Assembly: GCA_949316495.1 (NCBI GenBank)
Contig: OX439004.1
Span: 1,697,001 to 1,761,000, forward strand
Length of the DNA: 64,000 nucleotides
DNA from: Amphiduros pacificus
Lineage: Eukaryota; Annelida; Polychaeta; Phyllodocida; Hesionidae
Direction: 5' to 3'
Every line of letters begins with the position of its first letter. Positions within the stretch are counted from its first letter, which is position 1. This document shows positions 49,780-62,800 of the stretch, in pieces. The notes below the pieces were generated by a model. It had not been told where the DNA came from. It saw only the letters and a program-made list of their open reading frames with translations, and searched no databases. Position numbers and translations under genes: made by a program.

Positions 49780-52700
49780 ATGACTTTGTCAACAAGAGGA
49801 ATACATAGTAAAACCTTTCCTAATGTTTTATTTGAATGGGCAGTGGCAGTAGTGAAAAATGGATATGACAAAGACATAAATCCTGATGTAAGTACACAAA
49901 TATATGTTTTGATATTATGCAAAATTATTACTAATATTACACTTTTATTGTATATGCATAACATTTAAGTGCCATTTTGTTTAAAGTCTTGTCAAATATA
50001 TCATGATAATTATAAGATTTACATTGATGGCAAAACCAGTAACTTACCAAAGCCTCAAAGTAATTAGCAATATTCTAATAACCTCAAGGTATCTTTCAGT
50101 GGTTTTATTCACTTTTGAACATAGTTTTGTTTTATTGAATTGGGAAAAGCATTGCAAGAATAAATCTGAGCCCACCTGATATACAGGTACACTTTAGTAT
50201 ATAAATCAGTTTATTTTACTAACCAATATATATATAGTTTTTATTACCTATCTTGTGTACTTTTTTTAAATCAATAGGGCATGTTAAATCTCGGATTTGC
50301 AGAATCATCACTATGCGATGATATCATAGTTAAAAAGGTATGTACCTAACTGTGATACCTTTGATATTGTACTGTTACAAGTTCAGAAACCGAAAGAACT
50401 GCTTTTGTAAAGAGCATCGTGTTATCCTTGCATATAGTTCTTGGTAAATGTTATAAATACAACTTTGAATAACATTGAGACATAAAATTGAAGTACCATT
50501 TCTTAGCTTTTATTTTATAAAGAGGATGAATAAATGTTATTGAACAGTCATAAAATAAGATTTATATTTCAATTTTTAAACAGATGAACGAGAATGGATC
50601 AAATCAATTTGAGCCATGGATGGTACATTACTTCGACTTTAGGGGCACAGCGAGGTAAGGTCGTCATGCTCTCTGAACAACACCATTTAAAGTAAATAGT
50701 ACTTCATAGTCCTAGCCACACTGCAATACATGAAGCATCTGCCTTCAGAATGGGTCATTCCTTGGTTGATGATGTAGTACTATGTATCATGCTTTATTGT
50801 AATTAAGGTCTGATGTCATCTTTTATTCTTTTACTAGTTTCCGAGATTCACTTGCAGCCTTCATGACTACAAGGTTTAACTCTGTGAACCCAGTTGATCC
50901 TGAAAATGTAAGCTCTGGATCTCCTTGAAATACTTTTTCTTGCAATAATATTTCAAACAATTAGAATTCAATGAGATCTGCTCAATTTTACTCTGCATGT
51001 ATGTGCAAATACTCATGTTATATTTTCATATTGAGACATACCTTTGCTACTCTTATCTGAATAGAGAATAAAATAATTACAATCATTATCATGAGATTAA
51101 GGTTAAAGACACAAGACGATTTCTGATAAATTAATGATCTAAATATTGTTATAATAGTTAAAAATGCATGACACCCATGTGACATGTTCAATCTTCTATT
51201 CCACAGTTGATTCTGACATCCGGGGTAGGGGCTGCCATAGACATTCTCATGCATGCATTTGCTGACCCAGGAGGTAAGCTTCAACTGGAGCATTTCTGAT
51301 ATCAAGGATTTCGCATTGCAGGTCGTCAAAAATGGTTTAATTTGATTTGATTTGATTTGATATGTTGGCCGCTTCACTTTTGTCTCGTGGGCACTCAAGG
51401 CCTTCACAAATATTGATTGTTGTCCAAACAGAGATTTTTACTGTGATGTAACAGAGACATCTAGTGGGCTTCTGTTATATGCAGTGCCACCTGGCGGTGG
51501 TGTATAAAACTACAAATGAATTATTTCAATTTATCATCCAATGTGTGAGGAATATTGCAAATTGGGATACTTAAAAAATATAATGGATTTTAAGACACGT
51601 ACTCAGTGTATAACGTCTTGATGAGATTTATCAAAATGTGAAAGTTAATGTGAAAGTGAAAGTATAATGCTCAAAACATACTTTAAATAAGTAAGATTTA
51701 ATTTGATTTAATTCGATTTTGATGTAACCATGTATAATGTTAGGTTGATTGTATTTCCACAATCCTGTAATTATGCACCCATATTTGTATCGGCTCTGGC
51801 CTGGCTCAGTTCAGTGGCAATTGTACATTTATGTGCAATATTTAAGTGGGAAATGTACAGCAATAAGTCAATCGTGTGCACTTCTGCTTATCTGTTTCGT
51901 CTCCATTCTAATTAGATTTTGATGTAACCAAGGGTTGATGTAACCAAGGGTTGATGTAACCAAGGGTTGGTGTCACCAAGGGTTGATGTAACCAAGGGTT
52001 GATGTAACCAAGGGTTGATGTAACCAAGGGTGATATTTCTGGAATTTCAGATTATATTTTGACAACATCCCCACTCTACTTTGCTGTCAGACCAGACATG
52101 GGCATTCGAGGACAAGTGAAAACATTTAACATACAACTCCCTGGCAGGGTGAGGTGGGCCATTTAACTCATGCTATTATAATCATCAGGGAAATGTGAAC
52201 CATTCAAGTCATGCTATTATAATCATCAGGGAAGGTGGGCCATTCAAGTCATGCTATTATAATCATCAGGGTGAGGTGGGCCATTCAACTCATGCTATTA
52301 TAATCATCAGGGTGAGTGGACCATTCAAGTCATGCTATTATAATAAGCAGGGTGAGGTGGGCCATTCAAGTCATGCTATTATAATAATCAGGGTGAAATG
52401 GGCCATCCAAGTCATGCTATTATAATCATCAGCGAAGGTGGGCCATTCATGTCATGCTATTATAATCATCAGGGTGAGTGGGCCATTCAAGTCATGCTAT
52501 TATAATAATCAGGGTGAAATGGGCCACCCAAGTCATGCTATTATAATCATCAGGAAAGGTGGGCCATTCAAGTCATGCTATTATGATCATCAAGGAAATG
52601 TGAGCCATTCAAGTCATGCTATTATAATCATCAGGGTGAGGTGGGCCCTCCAACTCATGCCATTATAATCATCAGGAAAGGTGGGCCATTCAAGTCATGC

Positions 52701-55700
52701 TATTATAATCATCAGGGTGAGGTGGGCCATTCAAGTCATGCTATTATAATAATCAGGGTGAAATGGGCCATCCAAGTCATGCTATTATAATCATCAGCGA
52801 AGGTGGGCCATTCATGTCATGCTATTATAATCATCAGGGTGAGTGGGCCATTCAAGTCATGCTATTATGATCATCAAGGAAATGTGAGCCATTCAAGTCA
52901 TGCTATTATAATCATCAGGGTGTTATGAGCCATTTAACTCATGCTTTTATAATCATCAGGGTGAGATGGACCAATCAAGTCATGCTATTATAATCATCAG
53001 GAAAGGTGGGCCATTCAAGTCATGCTATTATAATCATCAGGGTGAGGTGGGCCATTCAAGTCATGCTATTATAATAATCAGGGTGAAATGGGCCATCCAA
53101 GTCATGCTATTATAATCATCAGGGTGAGGTGGGCCATTGAACTCATGCTATTATAATCATCAGGGAAATGTGAGCCATTCAAGTCATGCTATTATAATCA
53201 TCAGGGTGAGATGGGCCATTGAACTCATGCTATTATAATCATCAGGGAAATGTGAGCCATTTAACTCATGCTTTTATAATCATCAGGGTGAGTGGACCAA
53301 TCAAGTCATGCTATCATAATCATCAGGGTGAAATGGGCCATCCAAGTCATGCTATTATTATCATCAGGGTGATGTGGGCCATTTAACTCATGCTTTTATA
53401 ATCATCAGGGTGAGTGGACCAATCAAGTCATGCTATTATAATCATCAGGGAAGGTGCGCCATTCAAGTCATGCTATTATAATCCTCAGGGGGGTGGGCCA
53501 TTTAACTCATGCTATTATAATCCTCAGGGTGGGGTGGGCCATTTAACTAGTGATATTATAATCATAAAAAATACCATTCTGTTGATAATAGAAAATGATA
53601 ATTCTATTTCAGACATGTCCAGAGGGAGAAAAAACGTTTTCAATTACTCGTAAATTACTTGAAGATGGTATGAGAGAGGCCAAAGAGAAGGTAGGAATAT
53701 TTCAAATAATATGAGATACCTGACTTCTACTGGAACTTATTTCTTGTCTTTTATTACAATTATATGAATTAACTATCAAGTTCATAAATTCGATCTTGAT
53801 ATCTTAGAATATAACTGAATTATGATATATGTAATATCTACACTTTCCAGGGTGCCAATGTGAGAGCCATATTTATAGTTAATCCAAACAACCCAACTGG
53901 AGATATCTATACTGCTGAAGAAATCAAAATTATATTAGACTTTGCTCACAAGTAGGTATAATCCATTTCTAAAGCATTGGAAAGTACGACATATTTGTTC
54001 AAGGCAAATTTGTTTTATTAACATATACAGCTGCAGTATCATGTCTATTCTTAAAGAACAATAAAGCTCCCGTAAATTTCATTTTTCAATTTCTATCAGA
54101 TGCCCAAGATATTTCACATTATTGAAGATATACAGATATCATGTCTTATTTTATTTTTCTCTTTGTCTGTTAGGCCCTTAGGAGAAATTGATTCCTTAGT
54201 CAACCTGCTTACAGCTGGTTTATCAGCTATTCCACGTCTATCACAAATTGTTTTAACGCTATTATAATATGCGTGAATGCATTCGCCGCTATGCCTTATA
54301 AACTTTGAAATCTTCCGTGACAGTTCATTACTATAGTCAAGTTTATTCTTAAACACATCAAATAAAAAACTTATCAATTTTGGACATTGTGCAAAAATAT
54401 CTTAGTTTGGTCCTTTAAATAGGCTTGAGTATTTTTCCAATCATGACATTATAGTCCTGTAGGAATATTTGTATCGTTCAGCCATCTTGGTTTTGGTGCT
54501 TTCGCAGCTTGGCAAGAACTTTCACAGATGATTTTGACCATTACATAATAGGTGCGAATGCATTGGCCGCGATGCCCTATTCTTTTTATAAATCTTATCG
54601 ACTGTTCCTTAGTCCAGAATTTCACCTCAGATCTACTCTCTTGTACTCTCTTTCACGCTGTGATCTGATCTCTTGACACAAGATTGATTTAATGTTAAAA
54701 TTCCAAGGGAAACATTTCTGATTTTCAAAATGTGTCGTCTGGGTTGAGAATGTTCCATGAATCTTCATCTTATTATTAAATGTTAACCAATAATATAAGA
54801 AAATTAATTCAAAAGAAAATGACATTTGTAATGATATTGCTTATCAACAACCCTTTTATTTGTAGCCATGATATTCATGTGATAATGGACGAGATATATG
54901 GAATGACAATCTTTGATGACAATGCAAAGTTTCACAGCATACTTGCCATGGAGGACGTCCCATGCCCTGAAAAAACTCACATGTTATGGGGTTTCAGCAA
55001 GGTATAGTTTAAAAAGAAATATTTCACCTAGTTCGGTAAATTGAAATTAATTTTTGGACAGATATCCCTTGTTGCAGTCAGATAGTATATGCCTCAGAAA
55101 TATATAGAAAGAAGTTATCTTGATTAATACAGATAATTTAATGAATTTTAATTGACTACCTCAATTTTTTAACAGATTTTCCTAGCCACAGTCAACATCA
55201 AATACGATGCATAAAAATATATAGAAGGAAAAGTTATCTTGATTAATACATATATTTACTGAATGTTGATTGCCTGCTCCAGGACTTTTGTATAGCCGGT
55301 CTCAGATGTGGTGTCATTCACACCTGGAATCAGGATTTGTTGCCAAGCGTCGCACATTTACTTTACATGGGGGCCGTTCCAACTATGGTGCAACACAAAC
55401 TGAAAAACATCATTGATGATACTGGTATAAATAATAATGATAATAATAAAACTTCTAAAGCGCTGATACCAGATAAATCTGTAAATACCTCTAACCAATC
55501 TTCTCAACCCACTTAAATCAATTATTTCATAGATAAGTTAAAAATAATCATTTAAATGATTAAACTTCTAAATTATATGAGTTTCTAACTTAATGTCTAC
55601 TTGATTTATATGATAATTTGACCTATTAGACTGGCTGGACACAGTGTATTTTCCAACCAATAAGAAGCGGTTACAAGAAGCGTACCAGTTCTGCAGGAAG

Positions 55701-56492
55701 GGCCTCGAGGCCATGGGAGTGAAAGTCCACCCTGGAAAAGCCACCTACTTTCTCTGGGCTGATATGTCTCACGTAAATACTGCAAACATAGAGTCATTTT
55801 TTTCTATATAAACAGATCTCATATTATTAGTTAATATTACAGATATTATGAGCTAATTGTAACCAATATTTGCTCATCGTCACACTTGATATTTATATAT
55901 GTTAAGGATGCAATATCCATGGATGTTTTAATCACATCATGAAAACATATATGAGTTAATGTTTTATTAAAAATTGATTTCAGTTGATGAGAAATGTTAC
56001 CAAGGAAGCTGAGATGGAGCTGTTTAAGGAGTTGTACTTTGATGCTATGGTTTATTGTTTGCCTGGTCAGTTCCTGTGCTATGATGAACCTGGCTGGTTC
56101 AGGTTTACTGTCACTAACAGCATGGAATATGTTCAGACAGGTACATTACTCCTGATTTCTCATTAAAATACCTGATTCTCACTTTAATGGCATATATTGA
56201 AATCTGATATAGTTTTAAACTTTAAGATCATGTACTCTACGGTGCAAATCTGCCTGGAAAATATTTTTGAACAGGAATACTTTGTTTGACCTTGTACAAA
56301 TCTAAATATTCCTGTACACTCTTCTGAACACGGAGATTCATTTACACAGTCGTTCGAATTCGTATTTTACCGCAAATAACGATAACATTGATGTGAAATG
56401 TTTTACCTCTGAAAGTTTATTGAAATATAAAATTACTTTCAGGCTTGGACCGATTGGAAAAGGTACTCCAAAAGATGAAAACCAATTCATGA
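49780..56492 (+). CDS. ACC-synthase-like PLP-dependent enzyme (ACCS family), 13 exons
   Basis: Exons: 49780-49887, 50277-50336, 50584-50654, 50838-50907, 51207-51273, 52051-52148, 53613-53690, 53851-53951, 54866-55001, 55283-55424, 55630-55772, 55984-56140, 56443-56492. All junctions are GT-AG and phases agree; the product is 426 aa ending at TGA. It is a fold-type I aminotransferase of the 1-aminocyclopropane-1-carboxylate-synthase-like group: LNLGFAESSL (39-48), NPNNPTG (195-201), the PLP-ring aspartate in MDEIY (D226, Y229), the Schiff-base lysine K263 in GFSK, R271 in AGLRCG and the carboxylate-binding R398 in WFRFTV. Animal ACCS proteins keep the PLP site, but their substrate is not settled. 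ATG 49780 has A at -3 and follows a TATA box. The intron after exon 6 is filled by a minisatellite seeded on its own donor. Confidence 0.93.
51921..52032. repeat. 16-bp tandem repeat, 7 units, just before exon 6 of the ACCS-like gene
   Basis: Units of GATGTAACCAAGGGTT. The array ends 18 bp before the exon 6 coding start and so occupies the branch-point and pyrimidine-tract region of intron 5. Confidence 0.93.
52149..53560 (+). repeat. 41-bp minisatellite seeded on a 5' splice site, about 34 units
   Basis: Units read GGTGAGGTGGGCCATTCAAG then TCATGCTATTATAATCATCA(G). The first unit is the splice donor of exon 6 itself: the exon ends CCTGGCAGG and the intron opens GTGAGGTGGGCC; later units repeat CATCAGG then GTGAGGTGGGCC. 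A second unit type has AGGGAAATGTGAGCC or AGGAAAGGTGGGCC in place of AGGGTGAGGTGGGCC. Blocks of several units are duplicated (52555-52745 resembles 52855-53060). Confidence 0.96.
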
Positions 56493-56567
56493 GGACTTAA
56501 GATCTCAGGGGAAAACTGGAATGAGTTTGCGGCATTCAAGAAATAACTATTATGCTCATCTTCAATG

Positions 56568-56690
56568 ACATTTCACAAATTGGCCGTTCTTCATTAACAA
56601 ATATTATAAATTAATAACATTTCACAAACTGGCCGTTCTTCATTTACAATTTAATAAATTAATAACATTTCACAAATTTGTCAATCGAAG
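56568..56690. repeat. 55-bp tandem repeat, 2.3 units, in the 3' UTR
   Basis: Units begin ACATTTCACAAA(T/C)TGGCCG and continue TTCTTCATT, then TAATAAATTAATA. They lie 75-200 bp after the stop codon of the ACCS-like gene. Confidence 0.85.
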
Positions 56691-57033
56691 ACTGCTGCAG
56701 TGGGCAATGATACAATGCCGACAGAGCCCGTCCATGGCAACACACATTTCCAAGTAGAATTGGTAAAATCTCATTAATATTTAATGGTTATCTTAAAAAT
56801 GATAGGTAGTAACCTCTTTGTCGCAGTGTATTTCGATTTCTGTGGCACTGATTATAATTGGGGATTAGCACCATTAAGTAGACGTCCAGAACAAAGTCTA
56901 TGTCATCACTATATGCATGGGGAGCAAACTCATGGACCACAGATAATATGGCCCTTTTCCTCTGATAATGCTGACATTATGTTATGCCATGGTTTGAGGG
57001 ACTAACGAGCAAACAAGCAACGATTATGACCTA

Positions 57034-57039
57034 AATAAA
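57034..57039 (+). promoter_or_regulatory. Candidate polyadenylation signal of the ACCS-like gene
   Basis: AATAAA; another follows at 57189-57194 and a nearer one lies inside the 55-bp repeat. Which is used cannot be told. Confidence 0.35.
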
Positions 57040-57304
57040 TTGTATACCGATGAATATATCGTAAATAGGAATTATTATGATAATCATGATAATTATAATT
57101 ATTAATAGAAGAAAAGGGAACTATCTAATTTAGTGGAATATCTGCAACATATGTGTATATTTTGTATGTTTCATGTAACCGTTTAATGAATAAAAAGATA
57201 CTAGGAGATAGAGCTTGCTGTGTAAGCTGCAGGACCTAGTAGCACCTCGATGCCTTTGTTATGTGGCTTTCTCATTATCTGACACAATTCTAAATAATTC
57301 TAAG

Positions 57305-57795
57305 TTATTACCCATCATATTTCCCTTACATATACTTCTGTGCCATTTGAAAGTGGACGATCGTGAGTCGTCTACTAAAATCCAAATCATCCTATGGACA
57401 CTTTGTCAACAAACTTTAATAGCTGACCAATGATTTTGTGCACAAACACCTGCTTAGTATAGTCTTTCTAACAGTGGGGAACCCTAAATTGTTACAATGG
57501 ATTGATTTGGCTTACAGAGCCCTGTTTGTCCATTAATGTTTGTCCAATGGTACAGGCCTAACACCCTGACAGACCACAATAGAGATCACATGATTGTATA
57601 CATGTGGCCACCTGGTGGTCAAAAGAGTACTGGGAGTACTTGGCACTTTCATCAAAACACAATAACTAGGGTCAGTGTATTTTGATTGATTTTAGTGAGA
57701 TAGCTTGCTTGTATTATATTTTCATGGCTACATATCATTTAAGCAAACACCAAACCCCTATAAAATTCCCTGTGACCTCAGTGATTTTATGAATT
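57305..57795 (+). repeat. Dispersed repeat R1, copy 3
   Basis: Keeps the ACACCCTGACAGACCACAAT and TATACATGTGGCCACCTGG blocks that copy 2 lacks, so it is closer to copy 1 in content. Same orientation as the other two. Confidence 0.8.
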
Positions 57796-57904
57796 TAAAT
57801 GTTTTTTTTAATCTCTTGAAAAGAATTTTCATTTCAAACATTTTGAAATATGGAGTTTTGAAAATGTATTTTGGCAGTATATACATATTCAATATTATTT
57901 TTGT

Positions 57905-58050
57905 TTGTCTGTCTCGGGTTTGACCTCACATTAAATATTATTGCGGTTATTTCAGAACAAGACCTACTTGTAGCAAATATAATGCTGCCTCACTGAATTG
58001 TTATGTCGCAGGTCATGGATTTACATGGACAAAGGGTTAATCCATCAGGG
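57905..58050 (+). repeat. Dispersed repeat R3, copy 2
   Basis: Matches 28360-28560 through GCTGCCTCACTGAATTGT, TATGTCGCAGGTC and GGACAAAGGGTTAA. It starts about 110 bp after R1 copy 3. Confidence 0.55.
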
Positions 58051-58750
58051 ACGATTAGAACGTCCGACGCCATATACTGCCCCGTCTCTCATAAAGGAGT
58101 TCTGCAAAAGATCGAGAAAATAGCAACACCATATGAAAGAAAGTTGTGGAGTAAATCTTATCAACTGCCTGGTTCTTTCCTCTATCTTAGTGCCTGAGTT
58201 GTTTGCTCATGGATGCCCTTTTAATGTTTGCTCAATTTGAAATAGATCCAGAATAAAGAAGACCCAACATTGCTATCCTGTTATTTCTATTGGGTATATC
58301 AGCCCCATTCCCAAACTCCTCAGAGCATATTCATTCAAATATAGGGTCATCACACCAGACAAAAGTCATCACCGTTGTCAGAGAAAAATTCTAATTTGAT
58401 GTGCTATGTGAAGCTTTCTTTTTTTATCAGAAAGATGAGATTTGATGATTAAACCTAATCTATACCTTTATAATAACAGTTGCCCTACTCACAAAACAAT
58501 TACAGGAGGGCGGTCCTAGTATTTATTCTGTAGATATCAATGTCAAGTTGACTGAGCTTCAACCCTCTCCCTCACGATTTGGCCCTCACAGCAGACAAAG
58601 GTTCATAAGGGATAGGAACAGTCAAATGTTTAGGAGAACACCAGAGAAAAGGTGAAGACCAGAACAACATCCAAGACATTATTTTCAACAGAATAAGACC
58701 AAAACATTTATTCGTACATCCTAAATTAAAACGTAACGTCGGCGGGAAAA
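58051..58750. other. Intergenic, no supported gene
   Basis: The minus-strand frame at 58572-58856 shows no family likeness. Nothing else is supported. Confidence 0.4.
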
Positions 58751-58905
58751 ATCGAATAATGAGTTGGTAACTGGCGACAGCAATCAAAAGTTGCAGCCTG
58801 TGTCTGCGTGAGACGACACGGCGTAAGCGGCGCGCGCGCAGATTACAAGAAGCCATCTGTGATAAAGATCAAAGGCGAAAGTGTGTGTGCGTAAATTATA
58901 AAAAG
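58751..58905 (+). other. Possible untranslated first exon of the gene at 59.5 kb
   Basis: GC-richer stretch with many CpG (GGCGCGCGCGCAG near 58830) ending AAAAAG followed by a consensus donor GTAAGTAAA (58906). A matching acceptor (TTTAACTGCAG) ends at 59501. Start position is a guess. Confidence 0.35.
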
Positions 58906-59522
58906 GTAAGTAAAATTTCATAGTTTCTTGGCCAGATATAAGTATAGCGTCACAGGGCAGAATGAAATGTTCACATTAGGCTTCTGACCTCCGTAGTTTG
59001 TGTAGATATATATTAGAATCGCCCTGATGTTGTCATCCCCGGGACCATCTCACCGGCCTCTCTTGTTAAAACTCCAATATCAAACTTTCAATCAAAGCAT
59101 GTTTTCCTTTCCTTTAAACCTCGAATATATATAAAAGCCCATTTCAGTATTAACAATAATCTGTTAATGAATTTAGCTCAAAGACATTTCTGTTCAGCTT
59201 TTCTGTGAGATATTTCAAACATCATAACGTGGAATTCGACTGATGACCTTTTGGTGCGTTTTAATATCGTTTAAGCGATTTTAATCTATGGATGGGAAAT
59301 GCTACAGGGATTTTTGTTACCTGAAAGACTAATCAATGGCCTATGTTTTCAAGTGTACATTTAACAACTAATGTCTTCCCAAATGTTAGGCATACATCTA
59401 AATAGTTTGCATGTTACTCATTTAATGTAAGTGCTCTTTTACTATATCAATAATGATGCCACAACTCTGAACTAAGTTGGAAGGTTTATATTTAACTGCA
59501 GGTGTTTGACCAAAATACGACG

Positions 59523-59813
59523 ATGGAAAAGGATATGGTTCTGCTCATGGCAGTGCATTTGTTCCCGTTTAATGCACACCTAAAAATAGACTGTTTGATC
59601 AATATCGTGAATCACGAGCAGGAATCAAAGGTGATCAAAATAGATGAATGCATACAGAGGGTGCACACGGAGGCGGGAGTAGAGCAGGCAAGCTGCGCAA
59701 GGAGCAGGGCACTCGACTTCATCTGCGATACTCTGAGAGGAATGTGGCGGACCACCTTCCCGCCAGGTCAGCATCACGTGACAGGACTCATCTTCCTCAC
59801 CGTGGATGGCTGT
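59523..59813 (+). CDS. Unrecognised protein, first coding exon (partial)
   Basis: A frame of 97 codons from an ATG in excellent context (A at -3, G at +4, 22 bp after an acceptor-like TGCAG) to a donor-like GGCTGT then GTGAGT. The peptide begins MEKDMVLLMAVHLFPFNAHL and continues with LKIDCLINIVNH, ASCARSRALDFICDTL and GLIFLTVDGC. I do not recognise it; the beginning could be a short hydrophobic or helical segment. The GC content is higher than the flanks, which supports a real exon. A second donor-like site (CCGCCAG, then GTCAGC) lies inside at about 59766. The rest of the gene would be beyond the array that follows and outside the window. Confidence 0.45.
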
Positions 59814-62800
59814 GTGAGTACTGTAAAGTTTGTCTCAGTGTGAGTACTGAACTGGTTGTCTCAGTGTGGGTACTGTACTGGCTGTCTCAGTGTGGGTACT
59901 GTACTGGTTGTTTCAGTGTGAGTACTGTACTGGTTGTCTCAGTGTGAGTACTGTACTGGCAGTCTCAGTGTGAGTACTGTACTGGTTGTCCCAGTGTGAG
60001 TACTGTACTGGTTGTCTCGGTGTGAGTACTGTACTGGCTGTCTCGGTGTGAGTACTGTACTGGTTGTCTCAGTGTGAGTACTGTACTGGCTGTCTCAGTG
60101 TGAGTACTGTACTGGTTGTCTCAGTGTGGGTATTGTACTGGTTGTCCCAGTGTGAGTACTATACTGGTTGTCTCAGTGTGAGTACTGTACTGGTTGTCCC
60201 GGTGTGAGTACTGTACTGGTTGTCTCAGTGTGAGTACTGTACTGGTTGTCTCAGTGTGAGTACTGTACTGGTTGTCTCAGTGTGAGTACTGTACTGGCTG
60301 TCTCAGTGTGGGTACTGTACTGGTTGTCTCAGTGTGAGTACTGTACTGGTTGTCTCAGTGTGAGTACTGTACTGGCTGTCTCAGTGTGAGTACTGTACTG
60401 GCTGTCCCAGTGTGAGTACTGTACTGGTTGTCTCAGTGTGAGTACTGTATTGGCTGTCTCAGTGTGAGTACTGTACTGGTTGTCTCAGTGTGAGTACTGT
60501 ACTGGTTGTCTCAGTGTGAGTACTGTACTGGTTGTCTCAGTGTGAGTACTGTACTGGCTGTCTCGGTGTGAGTACTGTACTGGCTGTCTCGGTGTGAGTA
60601 CTGTACTGGTTGTCTCAGTGTGAGTACTGTACTGGTTGTCTCAGTGTGGGTACTGTACTGGCTGTCTCAGTGTGAGTACTGTACTGGTTGTCTCAGTGTG
60701 AGTACTGTACTGGCTGTTTCAGTGTGAGTACTGTACTGGCTGTCTCAGTGTGGGTACTGTACTGGTTGTCTCAGTGTGGGTACTGTACTGGTTGTCCCAG
60801 TGTGAGTACTGTACTGGCTGTCTCAGTGTGAGTACTGTACTGGTTGTCTCAGTGTGAGTACTGTACTGGCTGTTTCAGTGTGAGTACTGTACTGGCTGTC
60901 TCAGTGTGGGTACTGTACTGGTTGTCTCAGTGTGGGTACTGTACTGGTTGTCTCAGTGTGAGTACTGTACTGGTTGTCTCAGTGTGGGTACTGTACTGGC
61001 TGTCTCAGTGTGAGTACTGTACTGGTTGTCTCAGTGTGAGTACTGTACTGGCTGTTTCAGTGTGAGTACTGTACTGGCTGTCTCAGTGTGGGTACTGTAC
61101 TGGTTGTCTCAGTGTGGGTACTGTACTGGTTGTCCCAGTGTGAGTACTGTACTGGCTGTCTCAGTGTGAGTACTGTACTGGTTGTCTCAGTGTGAGTACT
61201 GTACTGGCTGTTTCAGTGTGAGTACTGTACTGGCTGTCTCAGTGTGGGTACTGTACTGGTTGTCTCAGTGTGGGTACTGTACTGGTTGTCCCAGTGTGAG
61301 TACTGTACTGGTTGTCTCGGTGTGAGTATTGTACTGGCTGTCTCAGTGTGAGTATTGTACTGGCTGTCTCAGTGTGAGTACTGTACTGGCTGTCTCAGTG
61401 TGGATACTGTACTGGTTGTCTCAGTGTGAGTACTGTATTGGTTGTCTCAGTGTGGGTACTGTACTGGCTGCCTCAGTGTGAGTACTGTACTGGTTGTCTC
61501 AGTGTGAGTACTGTACTGGCTGTCTCAGTGTGAGTACTGTACTGGCTGTCTCAGTGTGAGTACTGTACTGGCTGTCTCAGTGTGGGTACTGTACTGGTTG
61601 TCTCAGTATGAGTACTGTACTGGCTGTCTCAGTGTGAGTACTGTACTGGCTGTCTCAGTGTGAGTACTGTACTGGTTGTCTCAGTGTGAGTACTGTACTG
61701 GCTGTCTCAGTGTGGGTACTGTACTGGCTGTCCCAGTGTGAGTACTGTACTGGTTGTCTCAGTGTGAGTACTGTACTGGCTGTCTCAGTGTGAGTACTGT
61801 ACTGGCTGTCTCAGTGTGAGTACTGTACTGGCTGTCTCAGTGTGGGTACTGTACTGGTTGTCTCAGTGTGAGTACTGTACTGGCTGTCTCAGTGTGAGTA
61901 CTGTACTGGCTGTCTCAGTGTGGGTACTGTACTGGTTGTCTCAGTGTGAGTACTGTACTGGCTGTCTCAGTGTGAGTACTGTACTGGCTGTCTCAGTGTG
62001 AGTACTGTACTGGCTGTCTCAGTGTGAGTACTGTACTGGTTGTCTCAGTGTGAGTACTGTACTGGTTGTCTCAGTGTGAGTACTGTACTGGCTGTCTCAG
62101 TGTGAGTACTGTACTGGTTGTCTCAGTGTGAGTACTGTACTGGTTGTCTCAGTGTGAGTACTGTACTGGTTGTCTCGGTGTGGGTACTGTACTGGCTGTC
62201 TCAGTGTGAGTACTGTACTGGCTGTCTCAGTGTGAGTACTGTACTGGTTGTCTCAGTGTGAGTACTGTACTGGTTGTCTCAGTGTGAGTACTGTACTGGT
62301 TGTCTCGGTGTGGGTACTGTACTGGCTGTCTCAGTGTGAGTACTGTACTGGTTGTCTCAGTGTGAGTATTGTACTGGCTGTCTCAGTGTGAGTACTGTAC
62401 TGGCTGTCTCAGTGTGAGTACTGTACTGGCTGTCTCGGTGTGAGTACTGTACTGGTTGTCCCAGTGTGAGTACTGTACTGGCTGTCTCAGTGTGGGTACT
62501 GTACTGGTTGTCTCAGTGTGGGTACTGTACTGGTTGTCCCAGTGTGAGTACTGTACTGGTTGTCTCAGTGTGGGTACTGTACTGGTTGTCCCAGTGTGAG
62601 TACTGTACTGGCTGTCTCAGTGTGAATACTGTACTGGTTGTCTCAGTGTGAGTACTAAACTGGCTGTCTCAGTGTGAGTACTGTACTGGTTGTCTCAGTG
62701 TGAGTACTGTACTGGTTGTTTCAGTGTGAGTACTGTACTGGTTGTCCCAGTGTGAGTACTGTACTGGCTGTCTCAGTGTGGGTACTGTACTGGTTGTCTC

